From Comamonadaceae bacterium (lineage in GTDB: Bacteria > Pseudomonadota > Gammaproteobacteria > Burkholderiales > Burkholderiaceae_C), in the NCBI GenBank assembly GCA_947450895.1, contig CANFWT010000016.1, positions 1 to 42,910 on the forward strand: 42,910 bases of DNA. The letters are read 5' to 3'. The position numbers were made by a program, and so were the translations under genes. This document shows positions 26,917 through 35,613 of this stretch, in pieces. Position 1 is the first letter of the stretch. The number at the start of each line of letters is the position of its first letter. The notes beneath the pieces were generated by a model. It had not been told where the DNA came from and did not search any database. It saw only the letters and a program-made list of their open reading frames with translations.

Positions 26917-27180
26917 ATGACCGAAGTTACTTCAGCCCCTCCCGCCTTACCAGACCACCTGAGCGTGGACCCGCGCAGCCCGCACCACGTGGCCGCCGTG
27001 TTCGAGCACGACATCGGCATTCGCCTCAACGACAAGGAGCGCTTTGACGTGGAGGAATACTGCATCAGCGAAGGCTGGGTCAAAGTGCCGGCCGGCAAGA
27101 CCAAAGACCGCCATGGCCGCCCCCTGCTGATCAAAATCAAGGGCCGGGTCGAAGTTTTCTACCGCAGCCCGGCTGCCTGA
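26917..27180 (+). CDS. DUF3297 family protein
   Basis: The 87-residue protein matches DUF3297 over nearly its whole length: LPDHLSVDPRSPHHVAAVFE, then IGIRLNDKERFDVEEYCISEGW, AGKTKDRHGRPLLIKIKG and an ending close to VEVFYR. The family is small, soluble and uncharacterised. I start at ATG 26917, as the 16 earlier codons in the frame do not resemble the family. No ribosome site stands out. Confidence 0.85.
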   Translation: MTEVTSAPPALPDHLSVDPRSPHHVAAVFEHDIGIRLNDKERFDVEEYCISEGWVKVPAGKTKDRHGRPLLIKIKGRVEVFYRSPAA

Positions 27181-27246
27181 GGGCCGCTGCGCTGGCTTGC
27201 TAGGACGCTGCGCTGCGGCGCCGCGCACAGAGGTGTCTCGGCGGGT

Positions 27247-28611
27247 TTAAAACGGCATCTTCGGCATGCCTTTCATGCCGGCCATGCGTTTCATCATTTT
27301 CATCATCCCGCCGCCGCTCATTTTTTTCATCATGTCTTGCATTTGCTCAAATTCTTTGAGCATGCGGTTGACTTCCTGCACGTGCACGCCCGCGCCTGCG
27401 GCAATGCGGCGCTTGCGAGTGGCTTTGATCAGCTCGGGCTTGCGCCGCTCCAGCGGCGTCATGCTGTGGATGATGCCTTCCTTGCGTTTGATGTCTTTTT
27501 CCGCCTTGTCCAGGTCCACCTGACCGGCCTTGGCCGCCATCGCGGCGGGCAGCTTGTCCATCAGGCTGGACAAACCGCCCATTTGCTTCATTTGCTGGAT
27601 TTGGCTTAAAAAATCGTTCAAATCAAAGGCTGCGCCGCTTTTGACCTTGGCGGCGAGTTTTTGCGCCGCCTCCACGTTCACCCCCGCCGTGACCTGCTCG
27701 ACCAGCGCCACGATGTCGCCCATGCCCAAAATGCGCCCGGCGTGGCGCTGGGCGTCGAACACTTCCAAGCCGTCAAGCTTTTCGCTGGTGCCCGCAAACT
27801 TGATGGGCGCACCAGTCACCTGGCGTACCGACAGCGCTGCGCCGCCGCGCGAGTCACCGTCGGTCTTGGTCAGGATGATGCCGGTCAGCGGCAGCGCCTC
27901 CTTGAACGCGCGCGCCGTGTTGATCGCGTCCTGGCCTTGCATCGCGTCCACCACAAACAGTGTTTCCACCGGTTTGAGCGCTGCGTGCAGCGCTTTGATC
28001 TCGGCCATCAACGCCTCGTCAATCGCCAGGCGGCCGGCCGTGTCGACCAGCAGCACGTCAAAGAAATGCTTTTTGGCGTAGTCCAGGGCTGCCAGACCAA
28101 TGTCGACCGGCTTTTGGTCCGGTGAACTCGGGAACCATTCGGCCCCGGCCTGCGCCGTCACGGTTTTAAGCTGCTCAATGGCCGCCGGGCGGTAGACGTC
28201 GCCGGAGACGGTGAGCACTTTCTTTTTGCGCTTCTCAATCAGGTGCTTGGCCAGCTTGGCGGTGGTGGTGGTTTTGCCGGCACCCTGCAAGCCGGCCATC
28301 AAAATCACCGCCGGGGGCTGAACGGCAAGATTGATGTCGGCCACACCCTCGCCCATGGTCGCGGCGAGCTCCTGGTTGACGATGGACACCAGCACCTGGC
28401 CGGGTTGCAGCGAGCCCAGTACCTCCTGGCCCAGCGCCTTTTCCTTGACCCGGGCAATAAAGTCGCGCACCACGGGCAGCGCCACATCGGCCTCCAGCAG
28501 TGCCATGCGTACCTCGCGCAGCATTTCGGCCACGTTGTCCTCGGTAATGCGCGATTGGCCACGCAGGTTTTTCACCAGTCGGGAGAGTTTGTCGGTCAGG
28601 GCGGAGGCCAT
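27247..28611 (-). CDS. ffh: Signal recognition particle protein Ffh
   Basis: This 454-residue GTPase binds 4.5S RNA and signal sequences on the ribosome. The N domain comes first (LTDKLSRLVKNLRGQSRITEDNV). The G domain has GLQGAGKTTTTAKLA (P-loop), VDTAGRLAIDEALM and TKTDGDSRGGAAL. The methionine-rich M domain closes the protein, ending MKKMSGGGMMKMMKRMAGM. The start at ATG 28609-28611 (MASALTDKL) is used instead of the longer frame to 28677. It is divergent from a CcsA-like gene, an arrangement I recall in many proteobacteria. Confidence 0.97.
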   Translation of the reverse strand: MASALTDKLSRLVKNLRGQSRITEDNVAEMLREVRMALLEADVALPVVRDFIARVKEKALGQEVLGSLQPGQVLVSIVNQELAATMGEGVADINLAVQPPAVILMAGLQGAGKTTTTAKLAKHLIEKRKKKVLTVSGDVYRPAAIEQLKTVTAQAGAEWFPSSPDQKPVDIGLAALDYAKKHFFDVLLVDTAGRLAIDEALMAEIKALHAALKPVETLFVVDAMQGQDAINTARAFKEALPLTGIILTKTDGDSRGGAALSVRQVTGAPIKFAGTSEKLDGLEVFDAQRHAGRILGMGDIVALVEQVTAGVNVEAAQKLAAKVKSGAAFDLNDFLSQIQQMKQMGGLSSLMDKLPAAMAAKAGQVDLDKAEKDIKRKEGIIHSMTPLERRKPELIKATRKRRIAAGAGVHVQEVNRMLKEFEQMQDMMKKMSGGGMMKMMKRMAGMKGMPKMPF

Positions 28612-28695
28612 AGGAATCCAGTGCGGGAGAAATAAGAAGGGTGTTGCGCGAACCCAGCAGGCGTTTGCCTGGCACAACTGCTGCGGACAAAAGGC

Positions 28696-28701
28696 TAAAC
28701 T
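28696..28701 (+). promoter_or_regulatory. Candidate -10 hexamer for a leaderless ccsA-like transcript
   Basis: GCTAAACT ends six bases before the ATG at 28708, with no ribosome site in between. The same GCTAAACT-six bases-ATG layout occurs before mpl (40527-40532). A weak -35 makes this tentative. Confidence 0.4.
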
Positions 28702-28707
28702 GTTGCC

Positions 28708-29511
28708 ATGATTTTAGTCAGCGCGACTCCTTTAAGCATGGGCTTGGCTGCCGTGGCCGCGTTTGCCTATGTTTGGCCGGCTATTCGGGTCGCAAGTCAG
28801 GGTGCATGGGTGGCCCGCTTTTGGGTCACTTTGGCGTGGCTAGCACATGGCTGCCTGTTGGGTTTGAGCTTTTTAGAGGTCCCGGCACGCTTCGGTTTCG
28901 CGCCCGCGCTCTCGGTCACCGCTTGGTTGATCGCCACCAGTTACGCGGTGGAACGGCAGGTGTACCCTCAACTTCCGGCGCGCTGGGCGCTCAGCGCGGT
29001 GGGCGCGCTGTCCGTGATGGTAGCCCTGGTGTTTCCGGGCACCGTGTTGCCCAGCACGGCCTCTGTGTGGCTGCCCGTGCACCTAGCCATGGGTGTTTCT
29101 TGCTACGGACTGTTTGGCGTGGCGGTCGTGCACGCATGGTTCATGACGCGGGCCGAAGCCCGCATGCGCCAAGGGGTAGACACCCAAAGTGGCCTTCCGC
29201 TTCTCACCCTGGAGCGATTGACCTACCGCTTTGTTGCTGCGGGCTTTGTGCTGCTTACCGCCACCCTGCTGGTGGGCTACGGCTTTGGCGACGTGGTCTA
29301 CGGGCACGAAAAAGCCTGGCGCTGGGACCATAAAACGGTTTTTTCTGTCCTGTCCTGGCTCACCTTTGCGGTATTGCTGGTAGGGCGCTCGTATTTTGGC
29401 TGGCGTGGCAAGCGGGCCGTGGCGGTGCTGTACACCGGATCGGCATTTCTGTTCTTGGCCTACGTGGGCTCGCGTTTTGTGCTGGAAGTGGTGCTGGGGC
29501 GCGTGGCTTGA
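28708..29511 (+). CDS. CcsA/YpjD-like cytochrome c assembly membrane protein
   Basis: A 267-residue integral membrane protein with about eight helices. The GYGFGDVVYGHEKAWRWDHKTVFSVLSWL segment contains the WxWD-like haem-handling region and a conserved His of the CcmC/CcsA superfamily. VHLAMGVSCYGLFGVAVVHAW supplies two further histidines. Members next to ffh are annotated as cytochrome c biogenesis (YpjD) proteins, but many have no proven role in haem delivery. The downstream PP0621-like gene overlaps its stop by four bases. Confidence 0.87.
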   Translation: MILVSATPLSMGLAAVAAFAYVWPAIRVASQGAWVARFWVTLAWLAHGCLLGLSFLEVPARFGFAPALSVTAWLIATSYAVERQVYPQLPARWALSAVGALSVMVALVFPGTVLPSTASVWLPVHLAMGVSCYGLFGVAVVHAWFMTRAEARMRQGVDTQSGLPLLTLERLTYRFVAAGFVLLTATLLVGYGFGDVVYGHEKAWRWDHKTVFSVLSWLTFAVLLVGRSYFGWRGKRAVAVLYTGSAFLFLAYVGSRFVLEVVLGRVA

Positions 29512-29735
29512 AATACCTGCTACTGCTTCTGGTGGCATTGCTCATCGTCTGGCAGTGGCGCACCCATCGGGACAAGCAAGCCCGCCAGCAACCCCCGCCG
29601 CGTGGCAGCGCGCAGCAACCCATTGAGATGGTGTCATGCGCCCAGTGCGGCATGCACATCGCCGCCTCAGACGCTGTTGCGGGACGCCTGGGCAGCTACT
29701 GCAGTGCCGCCCATCGCCAGCGCCAAGAGGCTTAG
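29508..29735 (+). CDS. PP0621-family small zinc-ribbon-like protein
   Basis: The 75-residue protein has one N-terminal membrane helix (YLLLLLVALLIVWQW), a short basic Gln/Pro linker, and a cysteine motif. MVSCAQCGMHIAASDA with GSYCSAAHR gives three cysteines and two histidines for metal binding. This is the PP0621 family pattern, usually found next to a CcsA-like or pil gene. The start is TTG at 29508, overlapping the upstream TGA, so translation is probably coupled to it. The protein starts MKYLLLLL. Confidence 0.8.
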   Translation: MKYLLLLLVALLIVWQWRTHRDKQARQQPPPRGSAQQPIEMVSCAQCGMHIAASDAVAGRLGSYCSAAHRQRQEA

Positions 29736-29760
29736 GGCGGGCAGGCGCAAGGACGGTGTG

Positions 29761-30342
29761 ATGGGCGCTGATTTTCCTGAGGCGCTGTGGCGCAGCGGTT
29801 GGTACCAACCGGCGCACCACCAAGCTTCACCCAATTTCGGTCCCCGCCCGGAGCAGGCCTGCATCGATTTGCTGGTGCTGCATTCCATCAGTCTGCCGCC
29901 AGGCATGTACGGCGGTCCCGAAGTCGCGCAACTGTTTTGCAACCAGCTGGACTGGGACGCCCATCCGTATTTTCAGACGATCCGCGGTTTGCAGGTCTCG
30001 GCCCATTTCTTCATCCGCCGCGACGGCAGTCTGTGGCAGTTTGTCAGCTGCGACGACCGCGCCTGGCATGCCGGTTCCTCGCATTACCGGGGTCGTGATA
30101 ACTGCAACGATGACTCCATTGGCGTGGAAATGGAGGGGCTTGAAGGGGCTGTGTTCGAGCTGCAGCAGTACCAAACCCTGGCTGCATTGGTCGCGGCAGT
30201 GGCGCGCCAGTACCCGCTGCGCTATCTGGCTGGACACGAGCACATTGCGCCGGGGCGCAAAAATGACCCTGGCGCCGGATTTTGCTGGAGCAACTTGCAG
30301 GCATTGGCTACTTCCTTGGGGCTTCAGTTGCCGTCGGTGTGA
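29761..30342 (+). CDS. ampD: 1,6-anhydro-N-acetylmuramyl-L-alanine amidase AmpD
   Basis: This 193-residue cytoplasmic amidase cleaves the peptide from anhydromuropeptides during cell wall recycling. The zinc ligands by position are H41 (LVLHSISLPPG), H159 and D169 (AGHEHIAPGRKNDPG), with E123 in SIGVEMEG and K167 expected in catalysis. The AHFFIRRDGSLWQFVS strand pair is typical of the family. The start at ATG 29761 (GTG at 29758 is possible) follows the PP0621-like gene. In some bacteria AmpD loss induces AmpC; no ampC or ampR gene is in the window. Confidence 0.95.
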   Translation: MGADFPEALWRSGWYQPAHHQASPNFGPRPEQACIDLLVLHSISLPPGMYGGPEVAQLFCNQLDWDAHPYFQTIRGLQVSAHFFIRRDGSLWQFVSCDDRAWHAGSSHYRGRDNCNDDSIGVEMEGLEGAVFELQQYQTLAALVAAVARQYPLRYLAGHEHIAPGRKNDPGAGFCWSNLQALATSLGLQLPSV

Positions 30343-30467
30343 ACGGCTAAAAAGTCGTGAAAATCACAATTTTCATGTCTTCAATCAATTTAAATTAATG
30401 CAGTCTAGGGTGCCCTCTCGCGCCATCGCGTGACATGGCATGTCAGTGGATGAAATCAAGTGCCGCT

Positions 30468-30483
30468 ACACTACCGGTAGTGG
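30468..30483. promoter_or_regulatory. NrdR-like box 1 upstream of nrdA
   Basis: ACACTACCGGTAGTGG matches the NrdR consensus ACACWATATNTWGTGT at 12 of 16 positions by eye and is a good palindrome. It lies directly before the -35 hexamer of the nrdA promoter. NrdR represses nrd genes in response to ATP/dATP. Confidence 0.7.
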
Positions 30484-30484
30484 C

Positions 30485-30513
30485 TTGTGCACTGTCCGAA
30501 CACCAGATATAGT
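30485..30513 (+). promoter_or_regulatory. nrdA promoter (-35 TTGTGC, 17-base spacer, -10 TATAGT)
   Basis: TTGTGC at 30485-30490 and TATAGT at 30508-30513 are separated by 17 bases. The -10 matches five of six bases. Both NrdR-like boxes flank or overlap this promoter, with box 2 covering the -10. The leader is then about 85-90 bases to the nrdA ATG, which has AAAGGAAAC upstream. Confidence 0.65.
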
Positions 30514-30515
30514 GG
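30500..30515. promoter_or_regulatory. NrdR-like box 2 overlapping the nrdA -10
   Basis: ACACCAGATATAGTGG matches the NrdR consensus at 13 of 16 positions. It starts exactly 32 bases after box 1, three helical turns, the usual spacing for paired NrdR boxes. Confidence 0.75.
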
Positions 30516-30605
30516 TTTCCAAGGTTTCCCCGGATTTGAAATCTGGCTCCGTAGCCGCACAAAGTCTCCCAATTTTCATAAAAATACCGATAGTCAAAGG
30601 AAACA

Positions 30606-33548
30606 ATGCAAACCCTCACATCCCTATCTCCTAGCGGTGCCATGGCCATGCCTTTTGGGGACCCACAGCCAGCGCACAGTGGCGCCAGTTCTTTGGCCAG
30701 CTACCAGATCATTCGTCGCAATGGCGCGGTTGTACCGTTTGAGCCCAACAAGATCGCCGTGGCCATCATGAAGGCTTCGCTTGCGGTCCATGGCACCCAG
30801 GGTGCGGCTTCCGCTAGCGTGCGAGAAAACGTTGACGCGTTGACTCAGCAAGTGATGCGCGCCCTGATGCGCTCGCGCCCGGGCGGCGGCACGTTTCACA
30901 TCGAGGATGTGCAAGACCAGGTGGAGTTGGGTCTGATGCGTGCTGGAAACCACGAAGTCGCACGCGCTTATGTGCTGTACCGCGAGCGGCGCACCCAGGA
31001 ACGGGCCAAACAAGCCGCCGATGCCGCGCCCGCCGTACCCACCCTGCATGTGATTGACAGGGGTCAGCGCGTGGCGCTGGACGTGCGCGCCATGACGCAG
31101 CGTATCGAAACCGCTTGCCTGGGCTTGGGCGCGGACGTCAAGGCCGAGCCCATCATCGCCGAGACCATGCGCAACCTGTACGACGGCGTGCCCATGGACG
31201 AGGTGTTCAAGGCCTCCATCTTGGCCGCCCGCACGCTCATCGAAAAGGACCCCGATTACACCTACGCCACGGCGCGTTTGCTGTTTCACACCATTTCGCG
31301 CGAAGTGCTGGGCCGCGATGTGGCCACTGCGGACATGCAAGCGGCTTATGCCGAGTACTTTCCTGACTACATCAAGAAGGCCGTGGGCTACGAGCTGCTG
31401 GACGAAAAAATGACGCAGTTCGACCTGGTGCGCCTGGGCGCCGCCCTCAAGGCCGAGCGCGACTTGCAGTTTGACTACCTGGGCTTGCAAACCCTGTACG
31501 ACCGCTACTTTCTGCACCACCAAAAAACCCGCATTGAATTGCCCCAGGCCTTTTTCATGCGCGTGGCCATGGGCCTGTCGCTCAACGAGACCGACCGTGA
31601 GGCCCGTGCCATTGAGTTCTACGAAGTGCTGTCCTCGTTTGATTTCATGTCGAGCACACCCACGCTCTTCAACAGCGGCAGCCTGCGCTCGCAGCTTTCG
31701 TCTTGCTACCTGACCACGGTGCCCGACGATTTGGACGGCATTTACGAGTCCATCAAAGAAAACGCTTTGCTCTCCAAGTTTGCCGGCGGCCTGGGCAACG
31801 ACTGGACGCGCGTGCGTGCTCTGGGCTCGCGCATCAAAGGCACCAATGGCGAGTCCCAAGGCGTTGTGCCCTTTCTCAAAGTGGTCAACGACACCGCCGT
31901 GGCAGTCAACCAGGGCGGCAAGCGCAAGGGCGCGGTGTGCACCTACCTGGAAACCTGGCACTTGGATATTGAAGAATTCCTGGAGTTGCGCAAAAACACG
32001 GGCGACGACCGCCGCCGCACCCATGACATGAACACCGCCAACTGGGTGCCGGATTTGTTCATGCGCCGGGTGATGGAAAAAGGCCAGTGGACGCTGTTCT
32101 CGCCCTCCAATGTGCCGGATCTGCACGACAAGTTCGGTGCCGACTTTGAGAAGGCCTATGTCGCTTATGAGCAGCAAGCGGCGCAGGGACTGATCAAGCC
32201 CTCGCGCGTGGTGCAGGCGGCCGATCTGTGGCGCAAGATGCTCACCATGCTGTTTGAAACCGGCCACCCCTGGATCACTTTCAAGGACGCCTGCAATGTG
32301 CGCTCGCCGCAGCAGCACACCGGCGTGGTCCATTCGAGCAACCTGTGCACCGAAATCACACTCAACACCTCGGACACCGAGACCGCAGTGTGCAACCTGG
32401 GTTCGGTCAACCTGCTACAGCATTTGAAGGACAGCGAACACGGCAAGGTCCTGGACCACGACAAGCTCAAGCGCACCATCACCACGGCCATGCGCATGCT
32501 CGACAACGTTATCGACATCAACTACTACGCTGTCAAGAAAGCGCGCGATTCGAACATGCGCCACCGGCCGGTGGGCCTGGGCATCATGGCCTTCCAAGAC
32601 AGCTTGTACGAGCTGCGCATTCCCTACGCCAGCGAAGCCGCCGTCGCGTTTGCCGACACGTCCATGGAAGCCGTGAGCTACTACGCCTACTGGGCGTCCA
32701 CCGATCTGGCGCGCGAGCGGGGCTGCTATTCGAGCTTCAAAGGCTCGCTCTGGGACCAAGGCATCTTGCCCTTTGACACGCTGGACCTGCTGTCTCAAGC
32801 CCGTGGCGGCTACGTGGAGGTGGACCGCTCCAGCACCATGGACTGGGATGCGCTGCGCCGCAAGATTGCCAAGGACGGCATGCGCAATTCCAACTGCGTG
32901 GCCATTGCGCCCACGGCCACCATCTCCAACATCATTGGTGTGGACGCCTCGATCGAACCTTGCTTTGGCAACCTGTCGGTCAAGTCCAACTTGTCCGGCG
33001 AGTTCACCGTCATCAACAGCTACCTGGTGCGCGACCTCAAGCGCGTGGGCCTGTGGGACGATGTGATGGTGATGGACCTGAAACACTTCGATGGCTCGCT
33101 CAGCCCCATGGACCGCGTGCCCAGCGACATCAAGCAGCTCTATGCCACCGCCTTTGAAGTCGAAACCCGCTGGCTGGTCGAGGCCGCAGCGCGTCGCCAA
33201 AAGTGGATTGACCAGGCGCAGTCGCTCAACATCTATATGGCCGGCGCTTCCGGCAAAAAGCTAGATGACACCTACAAGCTCGCATGGGTGCGCGGTCTGA
33301 AAACCACCTACTACCTGCGTACGATGTCAGCTACCCATGCTGAAAAATCTACCGTCAGCTCCGGGCGTATGAATTCGGTGTCCTCTGAGTCTGGCGCTGC
33401 CAGCGCATTGGTATCTAGCGCACGCCCAGTGTCCTTGTTGGAAGCTGCGGCCGCTGCGGCCCAAGAACAAATGACCCTGAGTGCGAGCGCTGCGACGGAC
33501 ATCAAGTTCTGCGGGGTAGACGACCCCACGTGCGAGTCCTGCCAATAA
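30606..33548 (+). CDS. nrdA: Class Ia ribonucleotide reductase alpha subunit NrdA
   Basis: The 980-residue subunit reduces ribonucleoside diphosphates. It is longer than E. coli NrdA (761) because two ATP-cone regions stand in tandem, about residues 33-125 (YQIIRRNGAVVPFEPNKIA) and 140-235 (VIDRGQRVALDVRAMT). Two cones are also known in Pseudomonas aeruginosa NrdA, where the first binds dATP. Active-site cysteines are C367 (SSCYLTT), C581 (NLCTE, with N579 and E583) and C596 (AVCNLGS). The tail TCESCQ has the C976/C979 pair that receives electrons from thioredoxin or glutaredoxin. Its ribosome site is AAAGGAAAC. The nrdB gene follows on the same strand. Confidence 0.97.
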   Translation: MQTLTSLSPSGAMAMPFGDPQPAHSGASSLASYQIIRRNGAVVPFEPNKIAVAIMKASLAVHGTQGAASASVRENVDALTQQVMRALMRSRPGGGTFHIEDVQDQVELGLMRAGNHEVARAYVLYRERRTQERAKQAADAAPAVPTLHVIDRGQRVALDVRAMTQRIETACLGLGADVKAEPIIAETMRNLYDGVPMDEVFKASILAARTLIEKDPDYTYATARLLFHTISREVLGRDVATADMQAAYAEYFPDYIKKAVGYELLDEKMTQFDLVRLGAALKAERDLQFDYLGLQTLYDRYFLHHQKTRIELPQAFFMRVAMGLSLNETDREARAIEFYEVLSSFDFMSSTPTLFNSGSLRSQLSSCYLTTVPDDLDGIYESIKENALLSKFAGGLGNDWTRVRALGSRIKGTNGESQGVVPFLKVVNDTAVAVNQGGKRKGAVCTYLETWHLDIEEFLELRKNTGDDRRRTHDMNTANWVPDLFMRRVMEKGQWTLFSPSNVPDLHDKFGADFEKAYVAYEQQAAQGLIKPSRVVQAADLWRKMLTMLFETGHPWITFKDACNVRSPQQHTGVVHSSNLCTEITLNTSDTETAVCNLGSVNLLQHLKDSEHGKVLDHDKLKRTITTAMRMLDNVIDINYYAVKKARDSNMRHRPVGLGIMAFQDSLYELRIPYASEAAVAFADTSMEAVSYYAYWASTDLARERGCYSSFKGSLWDQGILPFDTLDLLSQARGGYVEVDRSSTMDWDALRRKIAKDGMRNSNCVAIAPTATISNIIGVDASIEPCFGNLSVKSNLSGEFTVINSYLVRDLKRVGLWDDVMVMDLKHFDGSLSPMDRVPSDIKQLYATAFEVETRWLVEAAARRQKWIDQAQSLNIYMAGASGKKLDDTYKLAWVRGLKTTYYLRTMSATHAEKSTVSSGRMNSVSSESGAASALVSSARPVSLLEAAAAAAQEQMTLSASAATDIKFCGVDDPTCESCQ

Positions 33549-33663
33549 GCTTGCCAGTGCGGCATTCGGTGACGAATGCTGCACGATTTAAATCAACCGA
33601 ACTGTGCGCTAACGCTATGCAATTGGCGTTGCTGCTCGCATAATCCAATCATTGGAAACCTCT

Positions 33664-34836
33664 ATGCTGACCTGGGAAGAAGACATCAAACCTGCATCGC
33701 AAAACAATTTTGCTTTGCCTTCACAGTCGCCGATTTCGGCGATGCCGTCGCCGATGTTTGGCGGTCCATTGCCGGTGCCGCATGCGCCGCAGGAAACGAC
33801 CGGACCGGCTGTCGTTGCGCGACGTGTCAAGGCCTCTGACAAACGCATCATCAATGGCCAAACGGACGTCAACCAGTTGGTGCCATTCAAGTACAAATGG
33901 GCGTGGGAAAAATACCTTGCCACCTGCGCCAACCATTGGATGCCGCAAGAGGTGAACATGACGCGCGATATCGCTTTGTGGAAGGACCCCAACGGCCTGA
34001 CCGACGATGAGCGGCGCATCATCAAGCGCAACCTGGGCTTTTTCGTCACTGCCGATTCGCTGGCGGCCAACAACATCGTGTTAGGCACCTACCGCCACAT
34101 CACTGCGCCGGAATGCCGTCAGTTCTTGCTGCGCCAGGCCTTTGAAGAAGCGATTCATACCCACGCCTACCAGTACATTGTGGAATCGCTGGGACTGGAC
34201 GAAGGCGAGATTTTCAGCGCCTACAACGAAGTCAAATCGATCCGCGACAAAGATGAGTTTCTGATCCCTTTCATCGAAGCGATCATGGACCCTCACTTTC
34301 ACACCGGCACACCCGAAACCGATCAGACCCTGCTGAAATCACTGATTGTGTTTGCCTGCCTGATGGAAGGCTTGTTCTTCTACGTCGGCTTTACCCAAAT
34401 TTTGGCCTTGGGCCGCCAAAACAAGATGACAGGCGCAGCAGAGCAGTACCAGTACATCTTGCGCGATGAGTCCATGCATTGCAACTTCGGCATTGACCTG
34501 ATCAACCAGCTCAAGGCGGAAAACCCCCATCTTTGGACTGCTGAGTTCAAGGTGGAAATCAAGGCTTTGTTTGAGAAAGCCGTCGAACTTGAATACCGTT
34601 ATGCCGAAGACACCATGCCGCGTGGTGTGCTGGGCATGAATGCATCTATGTTCAAGGGCTACTTGCGCTACATCGCCAACCGCCGTGCGACCCAAATCGG
34701 ATTGGAACCTTTGTTTCCCCACGAGGAAAATCCTTTCCCATGGATGAGCGAAATGATTGACTTGAAGAAAGAGCGCAATTTCTTCGAAACTCGTGTCATC
34801 GAATACCAGTCTGGTGGAGCCTTGTCTTGGGATTAA
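33664..34836 (+). CDS. nrdB: Class Ia ribonucleotide reductase beta subunit NrdB
   Basis: This 390-residue ferritin-like subunit carries the diiron-tyrosyl radical. Alignment by eye with E. coli NrdB gives D131 (D84), E162 and H165 (E115, H118), and Y169 (radical Y122) in EEAIHTHAY. The second ligand set lies in [14 protein letters not shown] and [13 protein letters not shown]. The start ATG 33664 (MLTWEED) follows a GGAAA-type site; a TTG at 33652 is in frame. The 115 bases after nrdA show no terminator, so the pair is probably one operon under NrdR control. Confidence 0.96.
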   Translation: MLTWEEDIKPASQNNFALPSQSPISAMPSPMFGGPLPVPHAPQETTGPAVVARRVKASDKRIINGQTDVNQLVPFKYKWAWEKYLATCANHWMPQEVNMTRDIALWKDPNGLTDDERRIIKRNLGFFVTADSLAANNIVLGTYRHITAPECRQFLLRQAFEEAIHTHAYQYIVESLGLDEGEIFSAYNEVKSIRDKDEFLIPFIEAIMDPHFHTGTPETDQTLLKSLIVFACLMEGLFFYVGFTQILALGRQNKMTGAAEQYQYILRDESMHCNFGIDLINQLKAENPHLWTAEFKVEIKALFEKAVELEYRYAEDTMPRGVLGMNASMFKGYLRYIANRRATQIGLEPLFPHEENPFPWMSEMIDLKKERNFFETRVIEYQSGGALSWD

Positions 34837-34998
34837 GGTCTTGAGCCAGAGTATCGAATATTCTGCGGTATTGGCGCAGGGCGCGCCAACGCCGCGGTCC
34901 CGCGTTCATGTCGCTGGGAACCTGCCCAACCACATGAATCTCTTTTTGCCATCAATCCGGCAAGAAGTGCTCTTTGCAAACTGATCAAGGAGAAAATT

Positions 34999-35538
34999 AT
35001 GGCAACTGCAAAAAAACCGGCCGCAAAAAAGGCCGCTCCCGCAACCAAAGTGGCAGCAAAAGCAGCCGCACCGGCTGCAGCACCTGTGAAGAAGGCTGCG
35101 GCCAAGAAAGCGGTAGCCAATAAGGCCGTCGCAGCACCGGCCAAGAAAGTCGCAGCTAAAAAAGCCGCACCTGCGAAAACCGCGCCTGTCAAGGCCGCCG
35201 TGAAGGCTCCAGCCAAAAAGGCCGCTGCACCAAAAGCGGCACCTGCCAAAAAAGCCCCCGTAAAGGCCGCAGCACCAGCGAAGAAGTCGGTGCCCGCCAA
35301 AAAGGCCGCTGTGAAACAGGCTGCACCTGCAAAGGCTGCGCCCGCAAAACAAGTAGCAGCAAAAGCAGTACCGGCAAAAAAAGCGGCTGCGAAGAAAGCG
35401 GCACCCGCAAAAACTGCATCAGCCAAGGTTGCAGCGCCAGCGAAAAAAGCCGCCGCCAAGAAAGCGGCCCCAGCTACCGCGCAGACCACGCTCAACCCGA
35501 AGGCTGCATGGCCTTTTCCAAGCGCCACCAAGCCCTAA
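34999..35538 (+). CDS. Histone H1-like, Lys/Ala/Pro-rich DNA-binding protein
   Basis: A 179-residue protein made almost entirely of K, A and P with AAKKA, PAKKA and PVKAA repeats. It resembles the C-terminal tail of eukaryotic H1 and the betaproteobacterial histone-like proteins such as BpH1. The only non-repetitive part is the end, TLNPKAAWPFPSATKP. The composition predicts an unfolded, strongly basic, nucleoid-binding protein. An ideal AAGGAG lies before the ATG, and a strong terminator follows. Both suggest high expression. The A-rich codon repeats are imperfect at DNA level. Confidence 0.9.
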   Translation: MATAKKPAAKKAAPATKVAAKAAAPAAAPVKKAAAKKAVANKAVAAPAKKVAAKKAAPAKTAPVKAAVKAPAKKAAAPKAAPAKKAPVKAAAPAKKSVPAKKAAVKQAAPAKAAPAKQVAAKAVPAKKAAAKKAAPAKTASAKVAAPAKKAAAKKAAPATAQTTLNPKAAWPFPSATKP

Positions 35539-35560
35539 GCACTTGCACGCTAGGCCCAAA

Positions 35561-35596
35561 AGCCCGGTATCTTCTGAAGGTGCCGGGCTTTTTTTT
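35561..35596 (+). terminator. Rho-independent terminator of the histone H1-like gene
   Basis: An 11-bp stem, AGCCCGGTATC with GGTGCCGGGCT (including two G-T pairs), has a seven-base loop and is followed by eight T residues. It lies 22 bases after the stop codon. Confidence 0.88.
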
Positions 35597-35613
35597 GCAG
35601 CTCCGATGCGAGC

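Noticed and set aside
30624..32333. Minus-strand frame of 569 codons opposite nrdA
   Set aside because: Antisense shadow of nrdA; composition rich in His, Gly and Val without domain motifs.
34906..35352. Cys/Gly/Leu-rich minus-strand frame opposite the H1-like gene
   Set aside because: An artefact of reading lysine/alanine codon repeats on the other strand.
34999..35538. Tandem DNA repeat or CRISPR-like array
   Set aside because: The repetition comes from Lys/Ala/Pro codons, is imperfect and lacks regular repeat-spacer spacing; it is a coding sequence.
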